From Ruegeria arenilitoris (GTDB taxonomy: Bacteria > Pseudomonadota > Alphaproteobacteria > Rhodobacterales > Rhodobacteraceae), in NCBI RefSeq assembly GCF_013031355.1, contig NZ_WPZO01000001.1, forward strand, positions 558,001 through 622,000: a stretch of 64,000 nt of DNA. The letters run 5' to 3'. The first letter of the stretch is position 1; every line of letters begins with the position of its first letter. The translations under genes and the position numbers were made by a program. This document shows, piece by piece, positions 1-7,159 of this stretch. The notes under the pieces were generated by a model. The model did not search any database and was not told where the DNA came from. It worked only from the letters and a program-made list of their open reading frames with translations.

Positions 1-582
1 GCACCGATCGCCATCGTGCTGCACCCGCATCCGCAATTCGGCGGGACCATGAACAACAAGGTCGTCTACAACCTGCACTATGCGTTCTACAACATGGGAT
101 TCACCGTGTTGCGCTTTAACTTCCGCGGCGTTGGCCGCAGCCAGGGCGAATACGACCAGGGCGTGGGTGAGTTGAGCGACGCAGCCTCGGCGCTGGATTA
201 CCTGCAGTCGATGAACAACAATTCGAAACACTGCTGGGTCGCGGGCTTCTCGTTCGGCGCGTGGATCGGAATGCAACTGCTGATGCGCCGCCCGGAAATC
301 ACCGGGTTCATCAGCGTGTCGCCGCCCGCAAACATGTATGACTTTTCGTTCCTGGCGCCCTGCCCCTCATCCGGCCTGATCATCAATGGCTCGGCCGACC
401 GTGTGGCGCCTCCGGCTGACACCACCTCGCTGGTGAACAAGCTGCATGAGCAAAAAGGCATCACCATCACCCATAACGAGGTGGAAGGTGCCGACCACTT
501 CTTCCAGGATCGTCACATGGACACGCTGATCACCGATGTCAGCGACTATGTGAAACGCCGCCTGACCGAGAACACGCGCTGA
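1..582 (+). CDS. alpha/beta hydrolase, 5'-truncated by window edge
   Basis: The reading frame is open from base 1 (A-P-I-A-I-V-L-H), so the true start lies outside the window. The visible part carries an HPHPQFGG oxyanion-type segment, a nucleophile elbow GFSFGA, an acidic residue in NGSADRVAPP and a late histidine in GADHFF. Together these form a serine-hydrolase triad on an alpha/beta fold. The family resembles the small cytoplasmic hydrolases found widely in Alphaproteobacteria, and the substrate cannot be read from sequence. The stop codon overlaps the next start (TGATG), so the downstream small gene is translationally coupled. Confidence 0.85.
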   Translation, partial: APIAIVLHPHPQFGGTMNNKVVYNLHYAFYNMGFTVLRFNFRGVGRSQGEYDQGVGELSDAASALDYLQSMNNNSKHCWVAGFSFGAWIGMQLLMRRPEITGFISVSPPANMYDFSFLAPCPSSGLIINGSADRVAPPADTTSLVNKLHEQKGITITHNEVEGADHFFQDRHMDTLITDVSDYVKRRLTENTR

Positions 583-827
583 TGTCTGACACCATCACCA
601 CCCTCGCGTCGAAACTGGCCGAGGACACGATGAAAGTGATGGACGAAACCGGGGACGACCGCTTTTTTGTCGAAGTGGGCGATCTTCTAGGGGCGTCCTC
701 TCAGACGTTGGAAGAGGCGTTCCTGACTGAAATCCGCGTCCGGTTGGCCGAGCGGAAAGCCCGCAAATTCGTGATTCAGAAACTGACGGATCACCGTTCC
801 AAAACAAAAGCGATCGAGAAACAATGA
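582..827 (+). CDS. small conserved-looking hypothetical protein (81 aa)
   Basis: I do not recognise the family. It is an 81-residue soluble, charged protein with no signal peptide or membrane segment. The N-terminal half is acidic (DETGDDRFF) and the C-terminal half basic (RVRLAERKARK), mostly predicted helical. It begins on the A of the upstream TGA (TGATG) and its own stop overlaps the next ATG (ATGA). It therefore sits in the middle of a coupled three-gene operon. Coupling on both sides and normal codon use make a real gene likely; its function is unknown. Confidence 0.75.
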   Translation: MSDTITTLASKLAEDTMKVMDETGDDRFFVEVGDLLGASSQTLEEAFLTEIRVRLAERKARKFVIQKLTDHRSKTKAIEKQ

Positions 828-1981
828 CCGAAAGACTGTCCGCGCAAATCGAATTCCTGAAACGCGCGGACAGCCTGAAATCGGTTGATCGCGCCAACTT
901 TCTTCTGGATCAGTCCCGCCCGGAGAACGCCGCCGAACATAGCTGGCAACTGGCGCTTTGGGCGCTGGTGATGCAACCTTTGGCCGGTGCGGATGTCAGC
1001 ATCGACCGGGTCATTCGGATGCTGCTGCTGCATGATCTGGTCGAGATCATCGTGGGCGACCACCCAATCCACCTGCAAACCGACTGGCAGGCCGTCGAGC
1101 GGCTTGAGAAAGCTGCCGCAGCTGAGCTGTTCGGACTTTTGCCCGCAGATCAGGCCGCCGACTGTCTTGCCTTGTGGCAGGAATTCGAGGCCGACCAGAG
1201 CCCGGATGCGAAATTCGCCAAGTATCTGGATCGGTGCCAGCCGATGTTCCAGGTTCTGTGCGCGCCTAATCCAATGCCTGAACACAAGGCGATTGTGCAA
1301 GACAACCTGAATGGTGGGCGCGCAGCCTATCTGAAGACCGAGTTTCCCGAAGCCTATGCCGCGGCCCAAAGCCTGCTGGACGGTGACCAGCTCGCGGAAA
1401 CACCCTTCTCGACGCGCCTTGCCTTTCTGGCCGAGACGGACCAGCTGAAATCCGTCTACCGCGCCTCGCGCCTGCTGGACGGCTCGAGGTGCGAAAACTC
1501 GGCCGAGCATTCCTGGCACATCATGCTGTATGCGTGGATTCTGGCCGAACACGCGGCCCCCGGTGTCTCGATCGACCGCGCACTGAAAATGCTGTTGCTG
1601 CATGATATCGTTGAAATTGACGCGGGAGATCATCCCATCCACGGACAGGTCGACCACGCCGCGCAGGAGGCCGAGGAGCTTGCCGCCGCAGAACGCTTGT
1701 TCGGGTTGTTACCGGATGACCAGAAAACGGCCTTTATGTCACTGTGGCGCGAGTTTGAAGCAGCTGATAGCCCGGATGCGCGGTTCGCCAAGGCCATCGA
1801 TCGCTTTCAAGCCCCGGTCGGCAATCTTGCCACCGACGGCGGAACATGGACGGATTACAACGTCACCTACGCCCAGATCGAACAGCGGGTCGGCACCCCG
1901 ATACAGCGCGGCGCACCCGGCCTATGGACGTGGCTTCAGCCGCAGCTTGACGCGTTTTTCGCTGCCACAGCAAACACGTAG
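824..1981 (+). CDS. tandem HD-domain phosphohydrolase (YfbR/HDDC2-like)
   Basis: The 385-aa protein consists of two homologous HD domains, roughly residues 1-190 and 195-385. Each repeats the same motifs: SAQIEFLKRADSLKSV versus TRLAFLAETDQLKSV, AEHSW, LLLHD(L/I)VEI, GDHPIH and a late D(A)(K/R)FAK..DR. The metal ligands H, HD and D are present in both copies, so both sites look active. Single-domain relatives are 5'-deoxynucleotidases acting on dNMPs in nucleotide salvage. The start overlaps the upstream stop (ATGA). The tandem duplication is the odd feature. Substrate assignment is inference. Confidence 0.85.
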   Translation: MTERLSAQIEFLKRADSLKSVDRANFLLDQSRPENAAEHSWQLALWALVMQPLAGADVSIDRVIRMLLLHDLVEIIVGDHPIHLQTDWQAVERLEKAAAAELFGLLPADQAADCLALWQEFEADQSPDAKFAKYLDRCQPMFQVLCAPNPMPEHKAIVQDNLNGGRAAYLKTEFPEAYAAAQSLLDGDQLAETPFSTRLAFLAETDQLKSVYRASRLLDGSRCENSAEHSWHIMLYAWILAEHAAPGVSIDRALKMLLLHDIVEIDAGDHPIHGQVDHAAQEAEELAAAERLFGLLPDDQKTAFMSLWREFEAADSPDARFAKAIDRFQAPVGNLATDGGTWTDYNVTYAQIEQRVGTPIQRGAPGLWTWLQPQLDAFFAATANT

Positions 1982-1990
1982 TCCAAAGAA

Positions 1991-2014
1991 AAAGAGGCGC
2001 TAAGGCCTCTTTTT
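1991..2014 (+). terminator. bidirectional intrinsic terminator
   Basis: AAAGAGGC (1991-1998), loop GCTAAG, GCCTCTTT (2005-2012), followed by further Ts. It lies 10 nt after the HD gene. The A-rich left flank makes it equally usable from the minus strand, where the 43-aa ORF ends 22 nt upstream. Confidence 0.8.
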
Positions 2015-2035
2015 CCCCCGTGTTTCAGCGGACGC

Positions 2036-2167
2036 TCAAACCTGATTACTCTCTAACCGTTCAACAAATTTGGCCGCATTTTTGTCGACGGACCCCCCGC
2101 CTGCAAGCCACCCAAGCGCCACAATCAACGCCGAAACAAAGACGATAAATCTCGCGAATTTCGTCAT
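2036..2167 (-). CDS. 43-aa membrane-anchored microprotein
   Basis: The minus strand reads ATG at 2167 to TGA at 2036. The product starts MTKFARFIVFVSALIVALGW and ends in a charged tail (KNAAKFVERLESNQV). One hydrophobic helix (about residues 4-22) follows a short basic N-terminus, ending in LAGGG. That suggests either a single-pass inner-membrane protein or a signal peptide releasing a tiny helix. The ribosome site is weak (AAAGG about 17 nt upstream). The gene is convergent with the HD gene and shares its bidirectional terminator. No known family is recognised. Confidence 0.5.
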   Translation of the reverse strand: MTKFARFIVFVSALIVALGWLAGGGSVDKNAAKFVERLESNQV

Positions 2168-2371
2168 CAAAAACACTCACAAACAAAAACCTTTAAAAAC
2201 AACGGTCTTGTATCACAATGACTGCTGACAAAACAGTCAGGTTATCCTGACCCAACGGTAGCCAAGCGGGATTGGCGTTTGTCTTCGCGCGTGTGACGCC
2301 CCCCAGATTCCACTTGCCCGCCAGACTGATTTTGTGCTCAACCTCGCAAAACTTCTGTCGAGATCCTCACC

Positions 2372-2707
2372 GTGCCCCACGCTTATCTGATCCTGTTTCT
2401 GGCGGTCATCGCCGAGACCATTGGTACGACCGCCCTGCAGGCCAGCCAGCAGTTCAGCCGCCTCTGGCCGTCTGTGCTGGTCGTGATCAGCTATGGAATT
2501 GCTTTCTATCTGCTGGGCTTGACGCTGAAATTCATGCCCGTCGGGATCGTCTACGCGATCTGGTCTGGCCTTGGCATCGTTTTCATCGCCATCATAGGCT
2601 TTATCGTTTTTGGTCAGAGATTGGACTGGCCCGCGGTCCTTGGCCTCACGATGATTCTGACCGGAATCCTGGTCATTCACCTGTTTTCCAAGACTGCTGG
2701 CCACTGA
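2372..2707 (+). CDS. SMR-family multidrug efflux protein (EmrE/QacE-like)
   Basis: The 111-aa protein starts with GTG and has four hydrophobic helices. The membrane-embedded glutamate of the SMR family (E15, in AVIAETIGTT, equivalent to EmrE E14) is present, as are the usual WSGLGIVFIAIIG helix and a short charged loop before helix 4. SMR proteins act as dimers in the inner membrane, exchanging protons for cationic drugs, or in the Gdx branch for guanidinium. The sequence suits either branch. It stands alone ahead of typA. Confidence 0.9.
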   Translation: MPHAYLILFLAVIAETIGTTALQASQQFSRLWPSVLVVISYGIAFYLLGLTLKFMPVGIVYAIWSGLGIVFIAIIGFIVFGQRLDWPAVLGLTMILTGILVIHLFSKTAGH

Positions 2708-2738
2708 TCACCGGTTAGGGCTGGCCTATTTAGTCAAA

Positions 2739-2755
2739 CCGCGCTATTCGCGCGG
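2739..2755 (+). other. short GC-rich hairpin upstream of typA
   Basis: CCGCGC (2739-2744), loop TATTC, GCGCGG (2750-2755). There is no U-tract, so it is not a classic terminator. It ends 28 nt before the typA ATG and may structure the typA leader or stabilise the 3' end of the SMR message. Confidence 0.4.
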
Positions 2756-2783
2756 CAACTTCCCGTTCAAAGGCTGACCTCTC

Positions 2784-4601
2784 ATGGACCTGCGCAATAT
2801 CGCAATCATCGCTCACGTGGACCACGGTAAGACGACCCTGGTGGATGAGCTGCTCAAACAATCCGGCGCGTTCCGGGAAAATCAAGCCGTGGCCGAGCGT
2901 GCCATGGACAGCAACGACCTCGAACGCGAGCGCGGGATCACCATCCTTGCCAAGGCCACTTCGGTCGAGTGGAAAGGCACGCGGATCAACATCGTCGACA
3001 CCCCCGGCCACGCTGATTTCGGCGGTGAGGTCGAGCGGATCCTTAGCATGGTCGACGGCGTTGTCCTGCTGGTCGACGCGGCCGAAGGCCCGATGCCGCA
3101 GACCAAGTTCGTGACCTCCAAGGCGCTGGCTCTGGGCCTGCGCCCCATCGTGGTGCTGAACAAGGTCGACAAGCCCGACGCCGAACCCGACCGCGCGTTG
3201 GACGAATGTTTCGACCTGTTCGCGAACCTCGGTGCAGATGACGACCAGCTGGATTTCCCGGCCATGTACGCTTCGGGCCGTTCGGGCTGGGCCGACATGG
3301 AACTGGACGGTCCCCGCAAGGACCTGACCGCCCTGTTCGACCTGATCGTCGACCACGTCCCTGCCCCCAAACAAGCAGACAAGAAAGACGAGCCTTTCCG
3401 GATGCTGGCCACCACACTGGGCAGCGACCCGTTCATCGGCCGCATTCTGACCGGTCGCGTGGAAAGCGGCACTCTGAAGGCCGGTGACAGCCTCAAGGCG
3501 CTGTCGCGCGACGGCACGCTGATCGAGAATTTTCGCGCCTCGAAAATCCTGGCCTTCCGCGGCCTGGCGCAACAGCCCATCGACGTGGCCGAAGCCGGTG
3601 ACATCGTCACCATCGCAGGCATGAGCAAGGCAACCGTGGCCGACTCGCTGGTGTCACCGCAGGTCGAAGAGGCGCTGCCTGCGCAGCCCATCGACCCGCC
3701 GACCATCACTGTGACCTTCGGCATCAACGATTCGCCTCTTGCCGGTCGTGACGGCAAAAAGGTCCAGTCGCGCGTGATCCGCGATCGCCTGATGAAAGAG
3801 GCCGAATCCAACGTCGCCATCCGCATCACCGACACCCCCGGCGGCGAGGCCTTTGAGGTTGCCGGTCGTGGCGAACTGCAGATGGGCGTTCTGATCGAGA
3901 ACATGCGCCGTGAAGGGTTCGAACTCAGCATCTCGCGCCCACAGGTCCTGTTCCGTGACGAGGACGGCCAGCGTATGGAGCCCATCGAAGAGGTTACCAT
4001 CGATGTGGACGACGAGTTCTCGGGCGCGGTGATTGAAAAGGTCACCGGTGCGCGCAAAGGCGAACTTGCCGAGATGCGTCCCGCCGGCGCCGGCAAAACT
4101 CGGATCATTGCGCATGTGCCGTCACGCGGCCTGATCGGATACCATGGCGAGTTTCTGACCGACACTCGCGGCACCGGCGTGCTGAACCGTGTGTTCCATG
4201 GCTGGGCAGCCCATAAAGGCCCGATCCCGGGCCGTCGTGCGGGTGTTCTGATCTCGATGGAAAATGGTCAGGCCGTCGCCTACGCCCTGTGGAACCTCGA
4301 AGAGCGTGGCCGTATGTTCGTTGGTCCCCAGACCGATGTGTATCAAGGTATGGTGATCGGAGAGCATTCACGCGACAACGATCTGGAAGTGAACCCTCTC
4401 AAGGGCAAAAAGCTGACCAACGTACGCGCCAGCGGCTCTGACGATGCGGTCCGGTTGACGCCCCATGTTCAGTTTTCGCTGGAAGAAGCCATTGCGTATA
4501 TCGACGATGACGAACTGGTTGAAGTCACACCGAACGCCGTGCGTCTGCGCAAACGCTTCCTGGATCCGCACGAACGCAAACGCATGGCAAAATCTGCCTA
4601 G
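2784..4601 (+). CDS. typA: ribosome-associated GTPase TypA/BipA
   Basis: 605 aa, the usual family length. The GTPase motifs are intact: G1 AHVDHGKTT, the switch region RERGITI, G3 [15 protein letters not shown] and G4 NKVD. Translation-factor domain II, EF-G-like domains III and V, and the TypA-specific C-terminal domain follow ([31 protein letters not shown]). TypA binds the ribosome under stress or low temperature and assists 50S assembly. The ATG follows an AAAGG ribosome site. It is monocistronic, with its own strong terminator. Confidence 0.97.
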   Translation: MDLRNIAIIAHVDHGKTTLVDELLKQSGAFRENQAVAERAMDSNDLERERGITILAKATSVEWKGTRINIVDTPGHADFGGEVERILSMVDGVVLLVDAAEGPMPQTKFVTSKALALGLRPIVVLNKVDKPDAEPDRALDECFDLFANLGADDDQLDFPAMYASGRSGWADMELDGPRKDLTALFDLIVDHVPAPKQADKKDEPFRMLATTLGSDPFIGRILTGRVESGTLKAGDSLKALSRDGTLIENFRASKILAFRGLAQQPIDVAEAGDIVTIAGMSKATVADSLVSPQVEEALPAQPIDPPTITVTFGINDSPLAGRDGKKVQSRVIRDRLMKEAESNVAIRITDTPGGEAFEVAGRGELQMGVLIENMRREGFELSISRPQVLFRDEDGQRMEPIEEVTIDVDDEFSGAVIEKVTGARKGELAEMRPAGAGKTRIIAHVPSRGLIGYHGEFLTDTRGTGVLNRVFHGWAAHKGPIPGRRAGVLISMENGQAVAYALWNLEERGRMFVGPQTDVYQGMVIGEHSRDNDLEVNPLKGKKLTNVRASGSDDAVRLTPHVQFSLEEAIAYIDDDELVEVTPNAVRLRKRFLDPHERKRMAKSA

Positions 4602-4688
4602 GGTTGACAGTTTCGCCGTTCACAAATGTGAAACAATACTACAATAGTGGCAGTTTTGCAACCATAGCAGACCCATTAAGTAGCAAAT

Positions 4689-4724
4689 AGCCCGCCATTT
4701 TGGCGGGCTTACTTTTTGTTTTTT
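4689..4724 (+). terminator. intrinsic terminator of typA
   Basis: Perfect 9-bp stem AGCCCGCCA (4689-4697), loop TTT, TGGCGGGCT (4701-4709), followed by a T-rich tract to 4724. It sits about 90 nt after the typA stop. The intervening stretch also holds an inverted repeat TTCACA-AA-TGTGAA (about 4619-4632). Confidence 0.9.
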
Positions 4725-4778
4725 AGGTTAATTCAACTTTGGAGTGCATTACCCGATTCCGCTCCACTCACGCTCCTC

Positions 4779-4807
4779 TTGAAATTGTGTCCAAAAACGG
4801 GTGTAAT
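4779..4807 (+). promoter_or_regulatory. sigma70-type promoter for the Gly-rich protein gene
   Basis: -35 TTGAAA (4779-4784), 17-nt spacer, -10 TGTAAT (4802-4807). This predicts a start near 4814 and a leader of about 88 nt before the ATG at 4902. With the typA terminator, it accounts for most of the gene-free stretch 4602-4901. Confidence 0.5.
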
Positions 4808-4901
4808 CAAGGAATAAGTGTGGCGCGATAGTATTACATAAGCCATGTGTGTCCGCAGATAGAGCGGCAAAGTGTGTAACGAGTTTTGAAGGAGTGGCGC
4901 C

Positions 4902-5756
4902 ATGCGCGTGAAATCTCGACTATTGTCTATTGTATTTGTTTCGGCAACATTCCCACTGATCACAGCCGGTGCGGCGCTAGCAGAAAGATGTAACATCAAA
5001 ACGGCTCGGCAGTCTGTGTCGACCGAAACGTTGTGCGCCTGCTCGGTCGTCGATACCCGGATGCTGCGCTACATTCAGCGGCGTGCTGATTTCGAGGATA
5101 TCCTGGCGCGAACTCTGGAAAGCTGTCCGGCATTTGCTGCGGTTCTGACTGACCTGCCAACAGCGACAGCAGCCGCATCGGCGCGCGATGGTGAGGATGC
5201 TAGCTCTGGGTTCGCAGGTACGTCCGGCGGCAGCAATGGTAGCCCATCTTCCACAAGCACTGACGGCGGCGACAACGGCAACGACGGTGGAGACGACGGT
5301 GGAGACGACGGTGGTGACGGTGGCGACAACGGCGGCGGCGGCGGAAACGGCGGCGGCGGAAACAACGGCAGCGGCGGCAACGACGGCGACGGCAACGGCG
5401 GCAACAACGGCAGCGGTGGCAACGACGGCAACGGCAACGGCGGCAACAATGGCGACGGTGGAAACTCCGGCGACGGCAACGGCGGCAACAATGGCGACGG
5501 TGGAAACTCCGGCGACGGCAACGGCGGCGACAACGGCAGCGGTGGCAACGACGGCAGCGGCAACGGTGGCAATAACGGCGACAGCGGTAACACCGGTGAC
5601 GGCAACGGCGGCAACAATGACGGCGGCAGTGGCGGCAATACCGGTGGCGCCGGTACCGGTGGTGGCGACGGCGGCGGCAACTCAGGTGGCGCGGGCACCG
5701 GTGGTGGTGACGGCGGCGGAAACTCCGGCGGTGCCGGAGCTGGCGGTACATTCTAA
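4902..5756 (+). CDS. secreted Gly/Asn/Asp-rich repeat protein of unknown function
   Basis: The 284-aa protein starts after a good ribosome site (AAGGAG). Residues 1-27 form a signal peptide with a likely cut after ALA27. A small domain with four cysteines (C30, C45, C47, C75) follows to about residue 90. From about residue 108 to the end there is almost nothing but G, N, D, S and T in loose GGNNGDGG-type units, ending GGAGAGGTF. There is no RTX nonapeptide pattern (GGxGxDxUx) because hydrophobic positions are missing. It is probably periplasmic or extracellular and disordered. The function is not recognisable. It has its own promoter and terminator. Confidence 0.8.
   Translation: MRVKSRLLSIVFVSATFPLITAGAALAERCNIKTARQSVSTETLCACSVVDTRMLRYIQRRADFEDILARTLESCPAFAAVLTDLPTATAAASARDGEDASSGFAGTSGGSNGSPSSTSTDGGDNGNDGGDDGGDDGGDGGDNGGGGGNGGGGNNGSGGNDGDGNGGNNGSGGNDGNGNGGNNGDGGNSGDGNGGNNGDGGNSGDGNGGDNGSGGNDGSGNGGNNGDSGNTGDGNGGNNDGGSGGNTGGAGTGGGDGGGNSGGAGTGGGDGGGNSGGAGAGGTF
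5442..5525 (+). repeat. perfect 42-bp tandem duplication inside the Gly-rich gene
   Basis: Bases 5442-5483 are repeated exactly at 5484-5525 (starting GGCAACAATGGCGACGGTGG), encoding 14-residue units. They are embedded in a longer array of imperfect GGC/AAC-rich units (about 5260-5750). Exact identity indicates a recent slippage or duplication event. Confidence 0.85.
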
Positions 5757-5826
5757 GTGAAAAGCTGGGGATTTGCGCCGTAGTAAGTGGCGCATCCAAG
5801 CCCAACGAACAAAGCCTTGAATACGA

Positions 5827-5855
5827 AAAGGGCGACACGAGTGTCGCCCTTTCTC
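5827..5855 (+). terminator. intrinsic terminator, bidirectional
   Basis: Perfect 12-bp stem AAAGGGCGACAC (5827-5838) / GTGTCGCCCTTT (5841-5852). It lies between the convergent Gly-rich gene and the transglutaminase-like gene and can serve both. Confidence 0.85.
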
Positions 5856-5891
5856 ATACTTCAGTAACTCATCCGTTCTGCATGAAATGCA

Positions 5892-6515
5892 TCAACTCCG
5901 GCTGTAAACGCCGACCCAACCACTGGGTTTCCGCGGGTTTTGCATCCGAAGGAACAAATAGTGCGTTGCCGACCATGGCTTGATCTGATTGGTCAGGTTG
6001 TCCAAAACCAGATCTCCAGCCGCCGAGCGGTACACGAGCACAGCATGTGCATTCCGCTGGGTATCCAAAACCGTCGCGATCAACAATTTGCTGGGATCGA
6101 CCCCGGCGCGAATAAGGTCTCGTTTCTTCAGCAGAGCGAAATCCTCACAATCCCCACCCCGGGACGTCGGCAATGCCCATCTTTCAGCGGTCCGGTACTG
6201 TGAAAGATCAGTCACCGAACGCGTTGTTGCGTTGACCTGGCGATTGACCCGCTCGATTATCTGCATTTCCTGTCGGCTGGACATGGACGCGGCAGCCTTA
6301 CCGGAACACGCCCAGCTATACTGACGGCACAATTGGCGCGCACCTGAAGGCGGCGGAGAAGCGGCCACGATCTTGATAAAGCTGCCTTCGCTTGCACCGG
6401 CAGCGGTGCCTGCGGCCAATGCACTCGACGCCAGTACGGCGACTGCGAACAGTCGACCCATAGATGAGGCCAACAGCGAAATAACGGCTCTGTATTCAGT
6501 GCTGAACGGTTTCAT
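5892..6515 (-). CDS. BTLCP-type transglutaminase-like cysteine peptidase, periplasmic
   Basis: 207 aa from the ATG at 6515. That start has an AGGA ribosome site 6 nt upstream; the ATG at 6539 has none. A hydrophobic signal segment (LFAVAVLASSALAAG) leads to a mature domain. The domain has the catalytic Cys in RGGDCEDFA, His in NAHAVLVY and Asp in LVLDNL. This is the bacterial transglutaminase-like cysteine proteinase family (PF06035), which includes LapG, the periplasmic protease that releases LapA-type adhesins. No LapD-like receptor or large adhesin gene is visible here, so the substrate is unknown. Confidence 0.85.
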   Translation of the reverse strand: MKPFSTEYRAVISLLASSMGRLFAVAVLASSALAAGTAAGASEGSFIKIVAASPPPSGARQLCRQYSWACSGKAAASMSSRQEMQIIERVNRQVNATTRSVTDLSQYRTAERWALPTSRGGDCEDFALLKKRDLIRAGVDPSKLLIATVLDTQRNAHAVLVYRSAAGDLVLDNLTNQIKPWSATHYLFLRMQNPRKPSGWVGVYSRS

Positions 6516-6783
6516 GCCTGTTCCTCGATCCAAATTCATTCATGCGATTGCGGGAAACGGGGCCGTAGATTGTTTTGCTAACTATCAGTGCACGGGGCCG
6601 TTTGCGCAATCTGCAGTGAGGTTGCAATGGAAAAGAGGCGGAAATTCGTTCCGCATTTTGACCATTTCAGGCAAGAATTAAGAGAATTTGGCCACAATCT
6701 ATGGGTGACCTTACGTAATCTTTTCGCCCGACGCCCGCGATAAGCGCTTGAAAACCTTACCAGCAATCGGAATAGAAAAAGGA
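6516..6783. other. gene-free intergenic stretch
   Basis: With the adjoining terminator and 3' leader, about 355 bases (6516-6870) carry no convincing gene. It holds a hairpin GCGGAA-ATTCG-TTCCGC (about 6637-6653) and the presumed promoter of the cysteine peptidase gene, for which no clear -35/-10 pair stands out. Short ORFs on either strand lack ribosome sites and family resemblance. Confidence 0.5.
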
Positions 6784-6806
6784 AAGGCGGCCACTCAGGC
6801 CGCCTT
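6784..6806 (-). terminator. intrinsic terminator of the alaS-DUF1330 operon
   Basis: Stem AAGGCGGCC (6784-6792), loop ACTCA, GGCCGCCTT (6798-6806). Read on the minus strand it is followed by TTCCTTTTTC, a U-rich tract, about 70 nt after the DUF1330 stop. Confidence 0.75.
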
Positions 6807-6870
6807 ATTTACGCGTTGGCTGAAAACCGCTCAACTGGTCGGAATCTGGCATAAGTTTGCCAACGTGATT

Positions 6871-7158
6871 CTAGTCGGTGATCTCGACAACGACCAATTC
6901 ACGCTCACTGGCACCACGTGCGTGGTCCAATGCCGCCTGATATTCGGGGGATTCGTAGCACTCAACCGCAGCCTCAACCGAGGGGAACCGGGCGACCACA
7001 TTGCGGGGCCGCTCTTTCCCTTCAAGCTGCACATAACGAGCGGCGCGGGCGATAAATTCGCCCCCGTGCTTGGCGATGGCGGGGCCCGCCAGCTCGGCAT
7101 ATTTTCCATAGGCCTCAGCGTCGGTCACGGTGACATGGGCGATCCAGAGTGCAGGCAT
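6871..7158 (-). CDS. DUF1330-family small protein, coupled to alaS
   Basis: 95 aa starting at the ATG at 7158, preceded by GGAGGA. An in-frame extension upstream overlaps alaS and is not credible. It is a dimeric alpha/beta-barrel type domain (MPALWIAHVTVTDAEAYGKY, FIARAARYVQLEGKE, VVARFPSVEAA). This fits the DUF1330 members of the dimeric ferredoxin-like superfamily, whose biochemical role is poorly defined. One nucleotide separates its ATG from the alaS stop, and its ribosome site lies inside alaS, so translation should be coupled. Confidence 0.88.
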   Translation of the reverse strand: MPALWIAHVTVTDAEAYGKYAELAGPAIAKHGGEFIARAARYVQLEGKERPRNVVARFPSVEAAVECYESPEYQAALDHARGASERELVVVEITD

Positions 7159-7159
7159 A

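Noticed and set aside
2882..4174. 430-aa minus-strand frame opposite typA
   Set aside because: Ser/Arg/Pro-rich shadow of a highly conserved gene, with no ribosome site or family motifs.
4603..4640. TTGACA at the end of typA as a promoter for a small RNA ending at the 4689-4724 terminator
   Set aside because: No acceptable -10 at 16-18 nt. The terminator is explained by typA itself.
5075..5698. Long proline/leucine- and arginine/cysteine-rich reading frames antisense to the Gly-rich gene
   Set aside because: They arise from the GGC-rich repeat read on the other strand. The sense frame has a signal peptide, ribosome site and promoter; the antisense ones have none.
5260..5750. Possible CRISPR-like or satellite array
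   Set aside because: Units are short, imperfect and in frame with a coding sequence; there are no unique spacers.
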